This document shows, piece after piece, positions 1 to 13,164 of a stretch of 64,000 bases of DNA. A program made the position numbers and the translations under genes. Source of the DNA: Mytilisepta virgata (taxonomy: Eukaryota; Mollusca; Bivalvia; Mytilida; Mytilidae); the NCBI GenBank assembly GCA_028015205.1, contig CM051518.1:59289978-59353977 (forward strand). Reading direction: 5' to 3'. The notes under the pieces were generated by a model. That model saw only the letters and a list, made by a program, of their open reading frames with translations, was not told the origin of the DNA and did not search any database. The stretch's first letter is position 1. Each line of letters starts with the position of its first letter.

Positions 1-2480
1 TTTACCAATGTATATATTTTCTAATTTTTATGCAGTGATCTGTTCCCTTTTACCTTTAATAGTTATTACTTAATAATTTATTATTTCTCATAAATGACAA
101 GAAATCTTATTCAAATTCACATAAATTTTTTCATTATCATTAATCGTGTTTATAGAACGATTCGTTATAAACTGATCTGAATTTTTTACCACAATGCTAT
201 TTAAAAGTTCTGGGGAGAACACTGAAATCTAATGGTGGTTTTACTACAAAATCCAACCATTGCAATGTGGAAGTTTATCACAGCTTTACTGGGTTCTTCA
301 ATTAAGTCATCAAAATAATATTTCATTGTATCATGCATCCACCCCTATGCTTTTTGTCACATTAAACATTCATGTATGTATCAAAACAACAGTTTTCAAG
401 AGAAAATTGCATATTCTACACTGTGGCATTGTATAAAACTAACAAGAAAACAAGGAATCTCAATAAATATTCTCAAGGAAAATGTCAGGGCAACCTTAAG
501 TCAAGCAGAGCAACATGGATTGTTGAGCTAGTTGCCCTGATTTTACACAAAAAACTTGGCAGGGCAACCAGGGATTTTTTTTTAATTTCTAGCCTGTGAG
601 TGTAGAGTTGTCAGAAAAATTATGGGAAACTCATGCATTGGTTTCATATTAAAATTTGTATGGGTTCCACAGAACCCAGTGTCTCACCAATTTTGCTGTT
701 TATGTTTTCAGTGTAATAGTTGAATGTACATAATTTTTCTCCACATGTTATTTATTGATCATGAAGAAGAATCTGTTAAAGTTTGGTAAAAATCCAGGAT
801 GGTTTAAGAAAGTAATTAATGTTTAAAAAACTTTAACTGCAGACTGTATGTAATGTTAACTGGGAAAAAAATAAGTCCATTGCAAGGACCATGCTGGGCT
901 TTGCCAATGTCGCAAAATGCAAATTTTTATTCAATGTGGCGACAAAATTTTATAGTTGGCGATATTTCTGGCTATAGAATTTTTCGATCTTTTTTCTAAA
1001 AAAAATCTTGCATTTATGAGGAATCATTTTAAAATGGTGACTAAGAAACAGCATTTGTAAGTTTTATATAATTGTCTATGATAATTGAACAGGTTACATC
1101 AAGTTATTAAACACAGCAGGTGTTTCATCATGTACAGTAAACAAACATATAATCAATAACTCACACAAGCTGAGATCGTTACCACTTGACTGCTCAATTG
1201 ATTGACCCCCTCTTAGAACAATCCAATTTATACTCTAAGCTAATATTTATTTTATCCAAATATTAAGTAGGTAATTTTATTAATCATGAAATAAAATATG
1301 CAAAGGTGTTTAAAAGCATTATATCATAAAATTTCGAATCTGCAAAGATTGAGATATATCACTTCCAGTTTAACATCAACAAACACACTTGGAACAATCG
1401 ATCTTTTATTAGGCTTGCCATCAAAATAAAGGTAATTTCAGATGAAAGTTAACTGTCATAAAAAACTATTTCATCAAAAATACTTTTCAGGTCATGTTAT
1501 TTCAAATAGTAATGAATAAAAGAACAATCACTTCCAAAAGGGGAGGATGAATTGGCGAACAAATTTTGACACTGGCCACAAAAATGATGCTTTGGGGATT
1601 TTTTTGGCGACAAGTTTTTGAACGCCAGCCCCTGCTGATTGATAAGTAAAATACAGAAAAATGGGAAAAACATTATTACAAGATTTTGCTCCGGAGACTA
1701 TCTTTGATCATGAACAAGCTGTTGTCCAAGTTGGTACATTTGTAAAAATCCAGGATGGTTTAAGAAAGTTATTAATGTTTAAAAATCTTTAACCACAGGG
1801 TGAATGTAAATGTTGGATCGCTATGTCTCGCTTCCATAACAAAAGTCGCAGGCTCGACAATAAAAGGAGGAGGCCTGTATCTACACTGTAATGTATGTGC
1901 CAATTGCAAGCGCCTGTGACATTACAACCACTCCCCCCTTCCTACAAAACAAAGTCAAACCACCTGACTGTGTGTTTTCGAAAAGGTAAATATTGTCATT
2001 TGTATTTTATAATTAGGCCTAGCAATGCTATACCAAAGCCACATGTTCTTTTTTTTAGGTAACATGTGGAAGTACTGATCGTGACCTTACCATAAAACTT
2101 TCCAGGTCACGTGTAAACTCGATTTGTTCTTTCCTAATGTAGCTGATAGACTACAATGAAGAACAAAATACCTCAAGAATCTTTTGTATCTGGAATATAT
2201 ATGATAAATACTGGTTTATTCACTTACAGTTTTACTGTTTTATGAGAGCTAGACGTGCCGTTCTGTTCAACAACTGCCGGATGTTATGTTAATGAATGAG
2301 AGCGACACCTTTTGACTGCTGTATAGTAGGGGAGATAATAAATCACGCTTAGTTTCGAGCCGTTTCGTGGGAAATCTACAAGTGGGAATGCGTTTATGAC
2401 CACCGAGTGCGTGTACATGTCCAACGTTGTATTACATAATCATTACCAATCAAACCCATGATCTATAAATTTGAATTTTC
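1..2480. other. Intergenic, no gene recognised
   Basis: AT-rich sequence with only short random ORFs. Two direct copies of a roughly 55 bp motif (beginning GTAAAAATCCAGGATGG) lie at about 786-841 and 1742-1797, so 785-1800 may be an old insertion or a local duplication. Short GGCGACAAA-type segments near 940 and 1600 also recur. Nothing coding can be supported. Confidence 0.5.
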
Positions 2481-2569
2481 ATTATTTTTGACAATTTAAT
2501 CTTTAGGTGGGTAACACATAGTCCTATAGATTAGAATAGAAATGGACATTCTTGAAATGAGAGGGTGGA

Positions 2570-2665
2570 AAGGGTATTGGGAGACAGGGAGAAAGGGGGC
2601 GGGAGAAAGGAGAAAGGGGACGGGAGAAAGGAGAGAGGGGGCGGGAGAAAGGAGGGAGAACTATC
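2570..2665 (+). repeat. GA-rich minisatellite (left)
   Basis: Imperfect tandem copies of a 16-18 bp unit, GGGCGGGAGAAAGGAGA. The G-tracts could form a G-quadruplex on the + strand. The same unit recurs in the same orientation at 5735-5815, on the other side of the long inverted repeat. Confidence 0.85.
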
Positions 2666-2821
2666 AAAGGGAGACGAACTTTAATGTTGAAAAAAAATGA
2701 AGAGGTAAAAAAACGAAAACATTGGACACTTAAAGTTCTAATAAAAACCATTTTTGCCATTTCCGATCATTTCTAGAAATCATCCTTTCAAAACGGAATT
2801 ATCTCACCGTTACGTTTTCCT

Positions 2822-5520
2822 TTTTAGTGCCATCACTTGGCGTCCGTCGTCGTCCGTCGTCGTCGTCGTCCGTTGTCGTCGTTAACAATTTTTCAAAACT
2901 CTTCTCCTCTGAAACTACTTGACCAATTGGAACCACACTTGGTATGAATGTTCTTTGGGGTATCCTGCATAGAACTGATGTGGGGATTTTTGATCAGTCG
3001 AAAAACATGGCCGCTGTTACTAAAAATAGAACATAGGGGTCAGACAACAGTTTTTCGCAAATATCTCAAAAATCATTAGGTTACGGCAAATTCTGGCAGG
3101 TTGAAAGTGTTCAGCATGATGAGAGCTACCTGTGTGCTGATTTTCGTGAAAATCTGTCAACTGATGTTAGAGTTATTGCCTTTTTTGACATTTTTGGCTT
3201 TTTTTTGTGTTATTATTTCAAAAATCTTCTCCTCTGAAACTACTTGACTAATTAGAACCAAACTTGGTATGAATGTTCCTTGGGTTACCCTGCATAGAAT
3301 TGATGTGGGGATTTTTGATCGTCGAAAAACATGGCCGCTGTTACTAAAAATAGAACATAGGGGTCAAACAACAGTTTTACGCAAATATCTCAAAAATCAT
3401 TAGGTTACGGCAAATTCTGGCAGGTTAAAAGTGTTCAACATGATGAGAGCTACCTGTGTGCTGATTTTCGTGAAAATCTGTCAACAGATGTTAGAGTTAT
3501 TGTCCTTTTTTGACATTTTTGGCTTTTTTTTATGTTATTATTTCAAAAATCTTCTTCTCTGAAACTACTATTCAAAATCAAATGAAACTTGGTAAGGTTG
3601 TTCCTTAGGGTATCCTGCAAAAAGTTAATGCTTGGACTTTTTCGCCCTTACTAAAAATAGAACATAGGGGTCAAAATGCTGTTTTTTGCTATTTTTTCCT
3701 GAATTATAGAAAGAAAATGAAGATGAAAGCTACTTTCAAGGTAAAAATGGTATCCCGAGTTGAATGGTGATGAAAGTTTGTTTCAGACGGCCATTTTTAA
3801 AATGGCTGCCATTTTCCCCGCCATTTTTTACACTTGCTCGGATTTCAACAATATTTGGTTTTTAAAGTAAACATGGTCTCCTTAGTGTATGGTGATGATG
3901 AGAATGTTGTATAACAATGATTAAACTTCATAATATGTGAGCTTTTAATTGCTATCACTTGGTGTCCGTCTTCATTGTTGTTAACAAATTTCAAACAACT
4001 TCTCCTTTGAAACTATTAGGGGGATTTGGATGAAACTCTACAAAATGACAGATGAGTTAAGCATGGTTTATTGGATAAAAACCAACAGCTTAGTCAATAT
4101 GATCAAAGATCAAGCATAATAGAAAATAAAAAGCCTTAACCCACAATTTTTACATAACTTCTTTCAAACATTTTTAAAACGAAGACAACATATAGACCAA
4201 AAGATTTATACTTTTATTTGAAGATGAATTAAAGCTTGTCTTTTGTATTGTGAATCATCAGATTGACCATGACTGTATCTTAATCAAGCGTAGGGAGAAC
4301 TCATGCCCATTTCTCTCCAGATGTTCTTGAAAGGCTTTTAAAGGTATTTTCAACATTTTACATGACCTTTAATACTCAGTTTAATTTACAACAAATATTA
4401 ATATATTAATTTAGTTTATAGTGCATTGTTTGCCAGGTGAGCGATTCAGGCTCTTAAAAGCCTTTCAAGAACCTCTGGAAAGTTTGTTCTGGTAATACCT
4501 ATGTGACCTTACATCTTTGGCATCTAAAAAGTGAACTCTCTTTTTCTGAAGTATCACAGTTTCAATTACATGTACATTGTACTTGAAAAGGAAATATTGC
4601 AGGAACAATCATGCTAAGTTTCATCCAAATCCCCCTAGTAGTTTCAGAGGAGAAGATGTTTGAAAATTTGTTAACAACGATGATGACGGACACCAAGTGA
4701 TGGCAATTAAAAGCTCACATATTATGAAGTTTAATCATTGTTATACAACATTCTCATCATCACCATTCACTAAGGATACCATGTTTACTTTAAAAACCAA
4801 ATATTGTTGAAATCCGAGCAAGTGTAAAAATGGCTGGAAAATTGCAGCCATTTTAAGAATGGCCGTCCAAAACAAACTTTCATCATCACCATTCAACCAT
4901 GTTTACCTTGAAAGTAGCTTTCATCTTCATTTTCTTTCTATAATTCGGGAAAAAATAGCAAACAACAGCATCTTGACCCCTATGTTCTATTTTAAGTAAC
5001 AGTGACCATGTTTTTCGACGGATAAAAAATCGAAGCATAAACTTTGTGCAGGATACCCTAAGGAACAATCTTACCAAGTTTCATTTGATTTTGAATAGTA
5101 GTTTTAGAGAAGAAGATTTTTGAAATAATAACATAAAAAAAAAGCCAAAAATGTCAAAAAGGGCAATAACTCTAACATCAGTTCACAGATTTTCACGAAA
5201 ATCAGCACACGGGTAGCTCTCATCATGCTGAACACTTTCAACCTGCCAAAATTTGCCATAACCTAATGATTTTTGAGATATTTGCGAAAAACTGTTGTTT
5301 GACCGCTATGTTCTATTTTTAGTAACAGTGGCCATGTTTTTCGACGGATCAAAAATCGAAGCATAAACATTGTGCAGGATACCCTAAGGAACAATCATGC
5401 TAAGTTTTATCGAAATTCATTCAGTAGTTTCAGAGGAGAAGATTTTTTAAAAATTGTTAACGACGACAGACGACGACGGACGCAAAGTGATGAGAAAAGC
5501 TCACATGGCCAGGTGAGCTA
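2822..5520. repeat. Long inverted repeat (foldback element), about 2.7 kb
   Basis: The left arm starts at about 2822 (GTGCCATCACTTGGCGTCC) and is matched in reverse complement by the right arm ending at about 5520 (GGACGCAAAGTGATG...AGCTCACATGGCC). The arms converge near 4370, where CTTGAAAGGCTTTTAAAGG pairs with a copy near 4450. The left arm has an extra unit of about 323 bp: the TTCTCCTCTGAAACTAC motif occurs near 2903, 3225 and 3550, so the arms are unequal. No transposase is visible. The outer tails (GTCCGTCGTCG...) resemble a dispersed bivalve foldback family whose tail is also seen at 19500-19550. It is non-coding; a transcript would fold into long dsRNA. Confidence 0.85.
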
Positions 5521-5734
5521 AAAATGAGTTTCTTGACATTGGGGCATGCACAATGCACCATTGACAACATTCCAACATTGTGTATTAATTTGCGTACGAG
5601 TCGGAGGCAGGCCTTGTTCGTAAAATCAGTATATGCTTTAATAAAGACCTATGCCACCTATATATGGTCATATATTTATTCAAATTTGTATTAAAATCGA
5701 TTGATCTGAAAAAAGACGGTTGTTAAGGTGGGAG

Positions 5735-5815
5735 ATGGAAGCAGAGGGGCGGGAGAAAGGAGAGAGGGGGCGGGAGAAAGGAGACGAGGGGCGGGAGAAA
5801 GGAGAAAGGTACCCC
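5735..5815 (+). repeat. GA-rich minisatellite (right)
   Basis: Four to five imperfect copies of the GGGCGGGAGAAAGGAGA unit also found at 2570-2665, in the same orientation. It lies about 215 bp beyond the right end of the long inverted repeat. Confidence 0.85.
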
Positions 5816-6153
5816 CCTTTCCACCCCCTCTGAAATTGGGAATGGTCGTAGCTTGAAATGGACATTAATCTAAAGAACTGGAAATTGGGCATGTGTAACC
5901 TATAAATTAAAGAAACATTATTGAAAAGCTATTTTTACGTGAGTTATGTAAACAAACACTTAGTAACGTAAATAATATTTGAATGTCAAGGATAATATTT
6001 TTAACGGAAATATTGTAGTTAAAGTTATTTCCTGTCTTCTTATAATTTTTGACATTATAATAATAAAACAATACCTAGCAAACGCAATTCTTAAAAAAAA
6101 TTATAATTGTGTCCATACGGCTGAAATATTTTCAGATTATGCTTTTAATACCA

Positions 6154-6348
6154 ATGACAAACAATAGGAACTTCTGTGGAATGTCTTTCTTGATGTTTAT
6201 TTGTTTTTGGTGGATCGCAGCCGGTGAGATTATTTTTATATTCAAATAGCTTTGCAACAATCACATTAATTACAGAAGGTCCGAATATCATCAGTTCATA
6301 TATATAAGGCACTATCTCACAATACCAGGAAAAATTATTGAAAATGTT

Positions 6349-6380
<32 letters not shown>

Positions 6381-9300
6381 TTTGTTTTTCAGCTACTCTT
6401 AATATATTTTATTTTACATAATTTTTATATTTGGTGGTGGTGGTTGCGGGGATTTAGGGGGGGGGGGGGGGGGGGGTAATATCCTGTATTTAAATAGGAC
6501 ACTAGTAGTTTTGAATGGCTGTTTTGATTTCTATAAAATTTTACTCTATTACCTTAAATTTCCTGTTTATCCTGTTGAATAATAAAGAAAATATTGAAAA
6601 ACATACAAAGGATAACATGACTTTTATAATTACGTTAATAATAATTAAATTTCGCTCTGGAACGAAATCGACTTATAGATCATATGTAGATGTGATAACA
6701 TATTCGTAAAATTTTCTGTTTCTTTATTGTAATGCTGTAGTCCTTTCTCATTCACATGATATTCCTCGATGCATGCATAGGTACACGATTATGAGGTTTT
6801 AAATTTTAAACAGATTTAATTACAAAGACGGAAATATATGATGCTGCATACATCAAGTTAAGAAAGAAAAAAACACATTTTATATTATCTTTGTGCTAAA
6901 AGTACAAGCAGAGGAACAGGGTCTAGTTGTTCAAAAGTTAACTACAATTTCCAGTTTATAATTTTCGCTTCTTTCGTAATGACTAAGGATCGAAAATTTT
7001 CTGATGGGTAAATCCTATGACTTTGTGTGTCTATGCACAATTTTGTACAGAAATATTACTTAACAATCTAAATAATGGAAAGTGAAAAAAGTGATTAACT
7101 TTTGAACAACTGGACCCAGATTGTGGTTCTGTTCCTGTTGACAATCTCAAAGTCACTGTGATCTCGCACCATATATATGATATGTTTAGTCCAAAGAAAT
7201 TCTACCTGCACAAAACTCTTTGTCCTCTTTCAGGGTTATATCCAATGACCTGCAACACCATCCAAGATGACAGCCATAGTCGATCTTAGTTTAACGAAGT
7301 ACCCTATGGAGAACCGAACATAGTTTAAGATAGGAAACTATGAGAATATCCACCTAAAAAAATCTTTTTGTCTAAAATCAGTCAGCAAATTGGAACCCAA
7401 TTTGACAAAACCAATGGGCCAATTGGAACGCAACTTGACAACAACATTCCAGACTGCCAACCAAAATGGATATAGTCAAACAATTTATTCTGCATGAGGT
7501 CTACAAATGATACCCAGGTGAGCGATACATGATCCTGGGCGCCTCTAGTTCAATTCGCTAACGATGCCAACATTAATTTTTCTTATCTTGCACAGAGACT
7601 TTGAGAGACCAATATTCAAACTAAAAATCCTGATGTGAAGGTCTGTAACTGCAGTAAAAATATTGCATTCTTAATTTTTTGTAGAGTCGTATGTTTTGAA
7701 TCATATTTTCGTGTTCAGACACGAGACGAGTATTACATTAAACTGGTTCAAACAATATTATATAATGCCGACTCATTATTCTACGAGTACTTTTAATAAA
7801 TATTTACCATAAACACGAATGTTCATGCGTTTATTATCAACGAAACTGATTTGTTTGTTTGTTTAGTTAGGGTTTTACGCCGTTTTCAGCACATTTGGCT
7901 ATTTCGCGGCGGCCAGTTTTTATTGGTGGAGGAAGCCGGAGTACCTGGAGAGAACCACCGACCTTCGGTAGGAAAATTAGCAATCCTTGTCAATTAAGAT
8001 CGGAGTCGAACACACCCTGCCACAGGTGAGATTCGAACTCACAACCTGTTTCAGCTTACCAGTTTATTTCTTTCACGTGTCTGTCTTAAGTACGGAGCCT
8101 TTGTTTGTGGTTTTACGTGTTTTTAAATTTAGTTTTCATCACAATTAAACAGTTTGTGGTTTGGTTATGTTTTATATGAGCTATGCCACTAAGAGCATCT
8201 TCTCCCTTTCATACGACAACCATGCATTAGGTCTTCATCACATTCGCACTAAATTATATTTTTTACCCCTCCGAAAACTACACACTTTATATCAAGCCTG
8301 CTTAGACAGTAGAACTACTGATTCTAATTCATCTGAATACAAACTGACCTCTGTTGTGTTGGATATTGGACGTCTCTGGCTTTTCACGCCAGTTGGTACA
8401 CTTGGAATTGAACAAGACAACCGTTCTTTTCTTCCACTCTTTTTTGCCAACAAAGGTTTAGATGCCGTAAATCTTGGCAATATCCTTCACCACAAATCTG
8501 TGAGATTAAAAGTTCCGCCTTATTTCAAAGATCAGTCCGTTCCCATTATTTCCTATACATATAATACACCCATTGCACTAAAAATCTTCAATCACAAACT
8601 TGTATTGCAGGACATCAAAATCGACGATCTCAAAGCTAAGTCACCTGATTGTTCATGCAACAGTTCTCCTATCAAATATAGTCATCACAGGACACTTAAA
8701 TATCATAGACAATGAGTCTCTTCGTGATGTCTTTGCAAAATGTCCTTTAGAAGTATCGCGAACCACGATCCATAAATTGGAAATATAATTTCAAACTACT
8801 GATGGATGCTGTGGAGGACTATGCCAGAAAATGGAGCCAACGTGATTCGCTTTCAGAGTTGGTTAAAGCTGTGAGATCGTTGATTCAAGTCCGAATTGAT
8901 AAACTGAGAAGGTCGGTCTATGAGTAAAAAAGGAACATCAGTCTTCAGCAACCCTGATGCTACCAAGACATTGTCCGCCATTCATGATAAATATGTGGTT
9001 GTTCCTGCAGACAAGGCCCCTAATAACATCGTTTTTGTATGCAAAAGATACTATATTCAATGCTTGATTAATGAACTAGGGATTGCTAGTTCACTTGGCA
9101 ATCCTACCTATAAAGCTACTACACTTTCAAAGGAAGAAATAACCGACAATCATAGATCATTCTTATCGTGATTTGGTATTTCCATCAAAGATGATGACTG
9201 TGATCTTCCTACCTTGTACTGGATACCCAAGTTACATACGTGTTCATACAAACAACGCTTTATAGCTGGATCTGCCAAGTGTTCAACCAAATCATTGTCT

Positions 9301-12300
9301 CAACTTCTAACTTCTATAACAGCTGTCAAAACGGGCCTCCAAAGTTTTTGTGAGACAAGTTATTCAAGAAGTGGTATCAATCAAATGTCGATATTAAAGA
9401 ACCCCAAAAAATTAAAGGATATTTTACGATCTCGGTCCATTTCAGTCTGTAAAAGCATAAAAACAATTGATTTCTCTACCCTCTATACCACCATTCCTCA
9501 TTCACAACTGATCCATCGATGCTTTCAAAATAAAAATGGCAACAACAGATACACATACCTTGTCATTGGTAGAGATAAATTATACTGTGTTAAAAACACT
9601 CTAAATCTATCAAAAATATACATAGGACGAAATTGTCCAGATGATTGAATTTTTGATCGACAACATATTTGTTCAATTTGGTGGACGTGTTTTCCAACAG
9701 ACAATTGGCATTCCTATGGGTACAAATTGTGCGCCACTGCTGGCCGACTTGTTCCTTTACTCATATGAGCCAGGCCTCCTGGATGGGCTTCTTAAGGAAA
9801 ACAGAAGAAGTTAGCCCGTATCTTTAATTTCAGCTTCCGCTACATATGATGTTTTATCACTCAAAAATTCACGTTTTGGGAATTTATTACATCCCATCTA
9901 TCCCAATGAGCTCGAAATTAAGGATACCACAGACACTGCCAAGTCTGCATCTTATCTTGACCTTCACCTCGAAATTGACACCAGAGGTAGGTTGAATACA
10001 AAAAAAACTTTACGGCAAACGGGATGACTTTGATTTTCCAATCGTCAACTTCCCATTTTTGAGCGGCAATATTGCAGAGGCACCGGCTTATGGAGTATAT
10101 ATTTCACAAATCATACGTTATTCCAGAGCTTCTGACATATACATTGACTTCCTGGACAGAGCCCGGCTCCTGACAGAAAAGTTGCTCAGACAGGGGTATG
10201 TTGCTCATAAGTTTGAGTCATCCTTATTAAATTTTTATGGACGTCATCATGAGTTCTCTGGAGTTTAGGATTTTTTCTAGGTTGTTCTCTCATTGTCATA
10301 TGCCTCATACCCAAATTCATTCCTTCCCCATATTACAGCTGAAATATGTGACGAAGACAGTTCCCTTGGAGAATACTGTGATGTTGGAACCTGTTGTTTT
10401 AAAGATGACATATGGTACTGCGCCATATCTGATGCTGACCGTGTTGGATGTCAAAACCCTAAACACACGTGAGTACTTACAATCGAAAGTCTCAAAGATT
10501 AATTTTAAATCCTCATTCAGGTGGCCATTATACTTACATAAATGTAAATGCAATACGATGCCTTACGTATTTAAAGCTGATACAAGTCTCTCTTTAACGA
10601 CCGAGATCAAATATATGACGCTGTTTAAAAATATTACAGCAATCATTCTGTCATCTTCACAAGTCGGGCTCATGGGACCCAATGCTGCACTATAGAGAAC
10701 GGAGCCCATGACTTGTGAGGATGTAATTTTGCATGTATTTTCAATTCGAATACAGATTTGTACATATTATACGTGCTCAAAATTGTGAATTATTTAAATA
10801 CAAGACACAAAACATACCAAGACCTTTTTCGGTTTCCCGCTAATTTATTACCCGGAGACACCACTGATCGGTGAAACTTTGTTGACAGAAGCATTCCCGG
10901 TGCATGAAAATTTATATCACTAGTTTGTATATTGGTGGGCAGTATTTAAGAATTGAATGCCTCCTTTTGTAGTTTCATTGGCGTGAAAAAAGTGTTGACC
11001 GAAACACCTTTTATATACTATTAAAGCGTGGAAGTACGGTCGTCCCCTTTACAACCCCATGAAACTACTAAAAACAATAATTGTACATAATTTTTCATGT
11101 ATTCATAGGAAACTGGATAGTCAAACCTTACAGTATTTTTGGACCACTGTTTTCACACTGTATGTCTATTACTCTATTACTTTAAATTTCCTTTTTCGTT
11201 CTTGACGAAATCAATAACAGATATTCATAAATTTTATTGTTTTTTAATTTTGATGCCATAGTCTTCCCTGGGTATCGTGACAGTGAAAAATTGTGAAAAC
11301 TATTATATATTTCTGAAGGATATATTTGGACTTTAAATTCATTAATTGTCTTGTTAATTTTCATTTTATTTTCAGTCCGCTCGTTCATAATTCACACTTA
11401 TAATTTTATAAGACTTTATACAGCAATTAGTAATATTCGTTACAAAATGATTAATCGCAAAATAATGTAATTCAAACATCTTAAAGATCAAATTGATTTC
11501 CGTTCTATTGTCGTGTAGATATAAGAGTTAAAGTGTAGGAGTTAATTCCGTTTAATCTTTCATTTCATTATATTGTCTGTTAATTTAAGCTATTTTAAAT
11601 TGTCATGTTCTGGTTAAGTAATTATAATTTGAATCGATTCGAAAATCTTTCTAAGGGAAAGTTCTGGAATGCCAGGCGAAGTGTCTGGACGCACACAGGT
11701 TGCGCAAGTACGCAAAACTAGGGACTCTTTACGAATACCGTATTTTTATCTTTGCATGGACTCTACGTGTTGAATTTATATATTACATGTACATGTATTT
11801 GTTGAATGTGGATTTCTAATATAACATTGAAATTACTTTATTTGTGTTTTACTGACTTATACAGTGAGCTATTCCCAAGAACATTTGTTATAACAGGGAC
11901 GTCCAAAACCCCTGTTATAGTATTCCTCCTATACATGCATGGATACACGATAATAAGGTTTTAAATTTTATACAGATTTAACAACAAAGAAGGAATATAA
12001 TGCTGCATAAATCTAATGAAATAAAAACACATATTTACGTACATAATCTGTATGCAGAAAGTACAAGTTAAGTCGCAACTTCAAATAACGCCAGGCGGAG
12101 CTGTTTTAAATTTTTGGAAATTATTTAAAAACTGGGTTAATCAATTTTTATAGAAGATTTGGGTACAAGATATATAATGTTCACAATCGATGTTTCCGCC
12201 CGGTGCTGCACCTAGCATTAACTGAAGTTGTTAATTAAGTAAAGGAACATATTGTGCTCTGTTTCTGCATGTTGACCATCCCAAAGACACTGATCTCGCG

Positions 12301-13164
12301 CCTCATTGAATGTTTAGTCCAAATAAATTCGATTTGTTGTTTAAAAATAGTACAGCAATCATTCTGTCATATTCACAAGTCAGGGGTTTTGTGTCCTAGT
12401 AGGACCCAACGTCGCACTACAGAATTGGACCTCTGACTTGTGATGCGATGATATCATTTTGTATGTATTTTCAATCCGAATACAAACTATACTTTCTCAA
12501 GATTATGGATTATTTAAAAGAGAAACATTAAACATATCAAGACTTTTTTTTTGGTTTCTCGCTAATTTATTACCCCGAAATTAACTACTGATCGGTGAAA
12601 TGGTTTGTTGAAAGAAGAATCCGGTGCATCAAAATTGATATCACTAGTATTTTGATTGGTGGGCACTATTCAACAATTGAATGCTTCCTTTTTGTAGTTT
12701 CATTGGCGTGTAAAGGCATTGTGCTAAGCACGTTTTGTATATTTTAACGTCATATCTTGGTGACTTTTTCAGCCAATCATATTTCTGGGATTCAAAGAAA
12801 TGTAACTCAAATGTAATTATTTTTAAGAATATTGCGTACCTCGTGATTTGTTAATCAGGCTGTTGAGGTACTGTTACAAAATGTTTACAAATTTCATCAT
12901 TCTTGGAAAACTTCCATCCTAATTTCGACCCACTGTTACAAAAAAATCGAGTTTAATTTATTGTGTATAAAACATTTGTAGAAGAAATCAATTAATATTT
13001 TATTTTTCAGACCTGAATGGGTGATTTTTGTTGTCATCATCTGTGTGATTGGTTTCTCGGTGCTAGCTGTATGGTTTGCCTACTGGATACGTCGGAGAAG
13101 AATGAATCAAGCAGCTGATAGGAGAATATTAGTGTTGTCGGATGGTGCTGGTTATCCCGGCTAG
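6154..13164 (+). CDS. Array gene A: six-cysteine type I membrane protein, 3 exons, 117 aa
   Basis: Exons are 6154-6223, 10339-10468 and 13011-13164. Donors are GTGAGA and GTGAGT; acceptors end TTACAG and TTTCAG. Introns are phase 1 and phase 2 as in the six paralogues, and the 354 coding nt keep frame to TAG. Exon 1 gives a hydrophobic signal peptide; the upstream in-frame ATG at 6154 was chosen, but the ATG at 6181 would also work. Exon 2 carries C-x9-C-x4-CC-x7-C-x9-C with the core EYCDVGTCC and IWYC. Exon 3 starts PEW and gives a transmembrane helix of about 20 residues followed by WIRRRRM and an uncharged end. An AATAAA lies at 13410. Intron 1 (4.1 kb) contains a SINE and a Penelope-like remnant; intron 2 contains a duplicated block. 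Exon 2 is the most acidic of the family. Function unknown; surface receptor or adaptor by topology only. Confidence 0.83.
6457..6476 (+). repeat. Poly-G tract
   Basis: An uninterrupted run of about 20 G in intron 1 of gene A, preceded by a (TTTA)n stretch at about 6350-6380. Its length is likely polymorphic or error-prone. Confidence 0.9.
6527..7200 (+). repeat. Intron block duplicated at 11160-12330
   Basis: Segments such as ACTCTATTACYTTAAATTTCC and ATGAGGTTTTAAATTTTAAA in intron 1 of gene A recur in the same order in intron 2 at about 11168 and 11955. The copies are diverged. This is one half of a duplicated block; see also 10614-11000. Confidence 0.6.
7851..8055 (-). mobile_element. tRNA-derived SINE (minus strand)
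   Basis: Read on the minus strand it has a Pol III B-box-like GAGTTCGAATCTC, a central CTCCAGGTACTCCGGCTTCC domain and an (AAAC)n tail. It matches the copy at 40986-41187 nearly throughout. Short elements of this type are common in molluscs; the family name (V-SINE or similar) is not certain. No clear target duplication was found for this copy. Confidence 0.75.
8161..10268 (+). pseudogene. Degenerate Penelope-like reverse transcriptase in intron 1 of gene A
   Basis: Broken reading frames in order: N-terminal region 8161-8715 and continuing near 8790; DKAPNNIVFVCKR at about 9020; YWIPKLHTCSYKQRFIAG from 9217; DFSTLYTTIPH near 9470 (RT motif A); GIPMGTNCAPLLADLFL near 9710 (motif B region); a disrupted Y-[ID]-D motif C near 9840; and the C-terminal KRDDFDFPIVNFPF, AYGVYISQIIRYSRA and FYGRHH blocks to 10268. 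Several frameshifts and stops separate these blocks, so it is inactive. Motif style is Penelope-like from memory of the family. The insertion accounts for most of the long intron 1. Confidence 0.75.
10614..11000 (+). repeat. Intron 2 block, duplicated at 12335-12720
   Basis: About 390 bp starting GTTTAAAAATATTACAGCAATC just after exon 2 of gene A recurs at about 12340-12720. Both copies contain an internal hairpin, CACAAGTC...GACTTGTG. With 6527-7200 and 11160-12330, it shows that a larger block around exon 2 was duplicated, but the second copy lacks exon 2. Confidence 0.75.

Noticed and set aside
372..599. 75-codon ORF near the window start
   Set aside because: Low-complexity, AT-driven composition, no signal peptide, domain or splice context; expected by chance.
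2524..2760. ORF rich in PFSRPLSPFSRP repeats
   Set aside because: It is the minus-strand translation of the GA-rich minisatellite; the repeat is at the DNA level.
8028..8045. tRNA-like GATTCGAACTC sequence
   Set aside because: It is the B box of a SINE; no cloverleaf with acceptor stem and anticodon can be formed, so it is not a tRNA gene.
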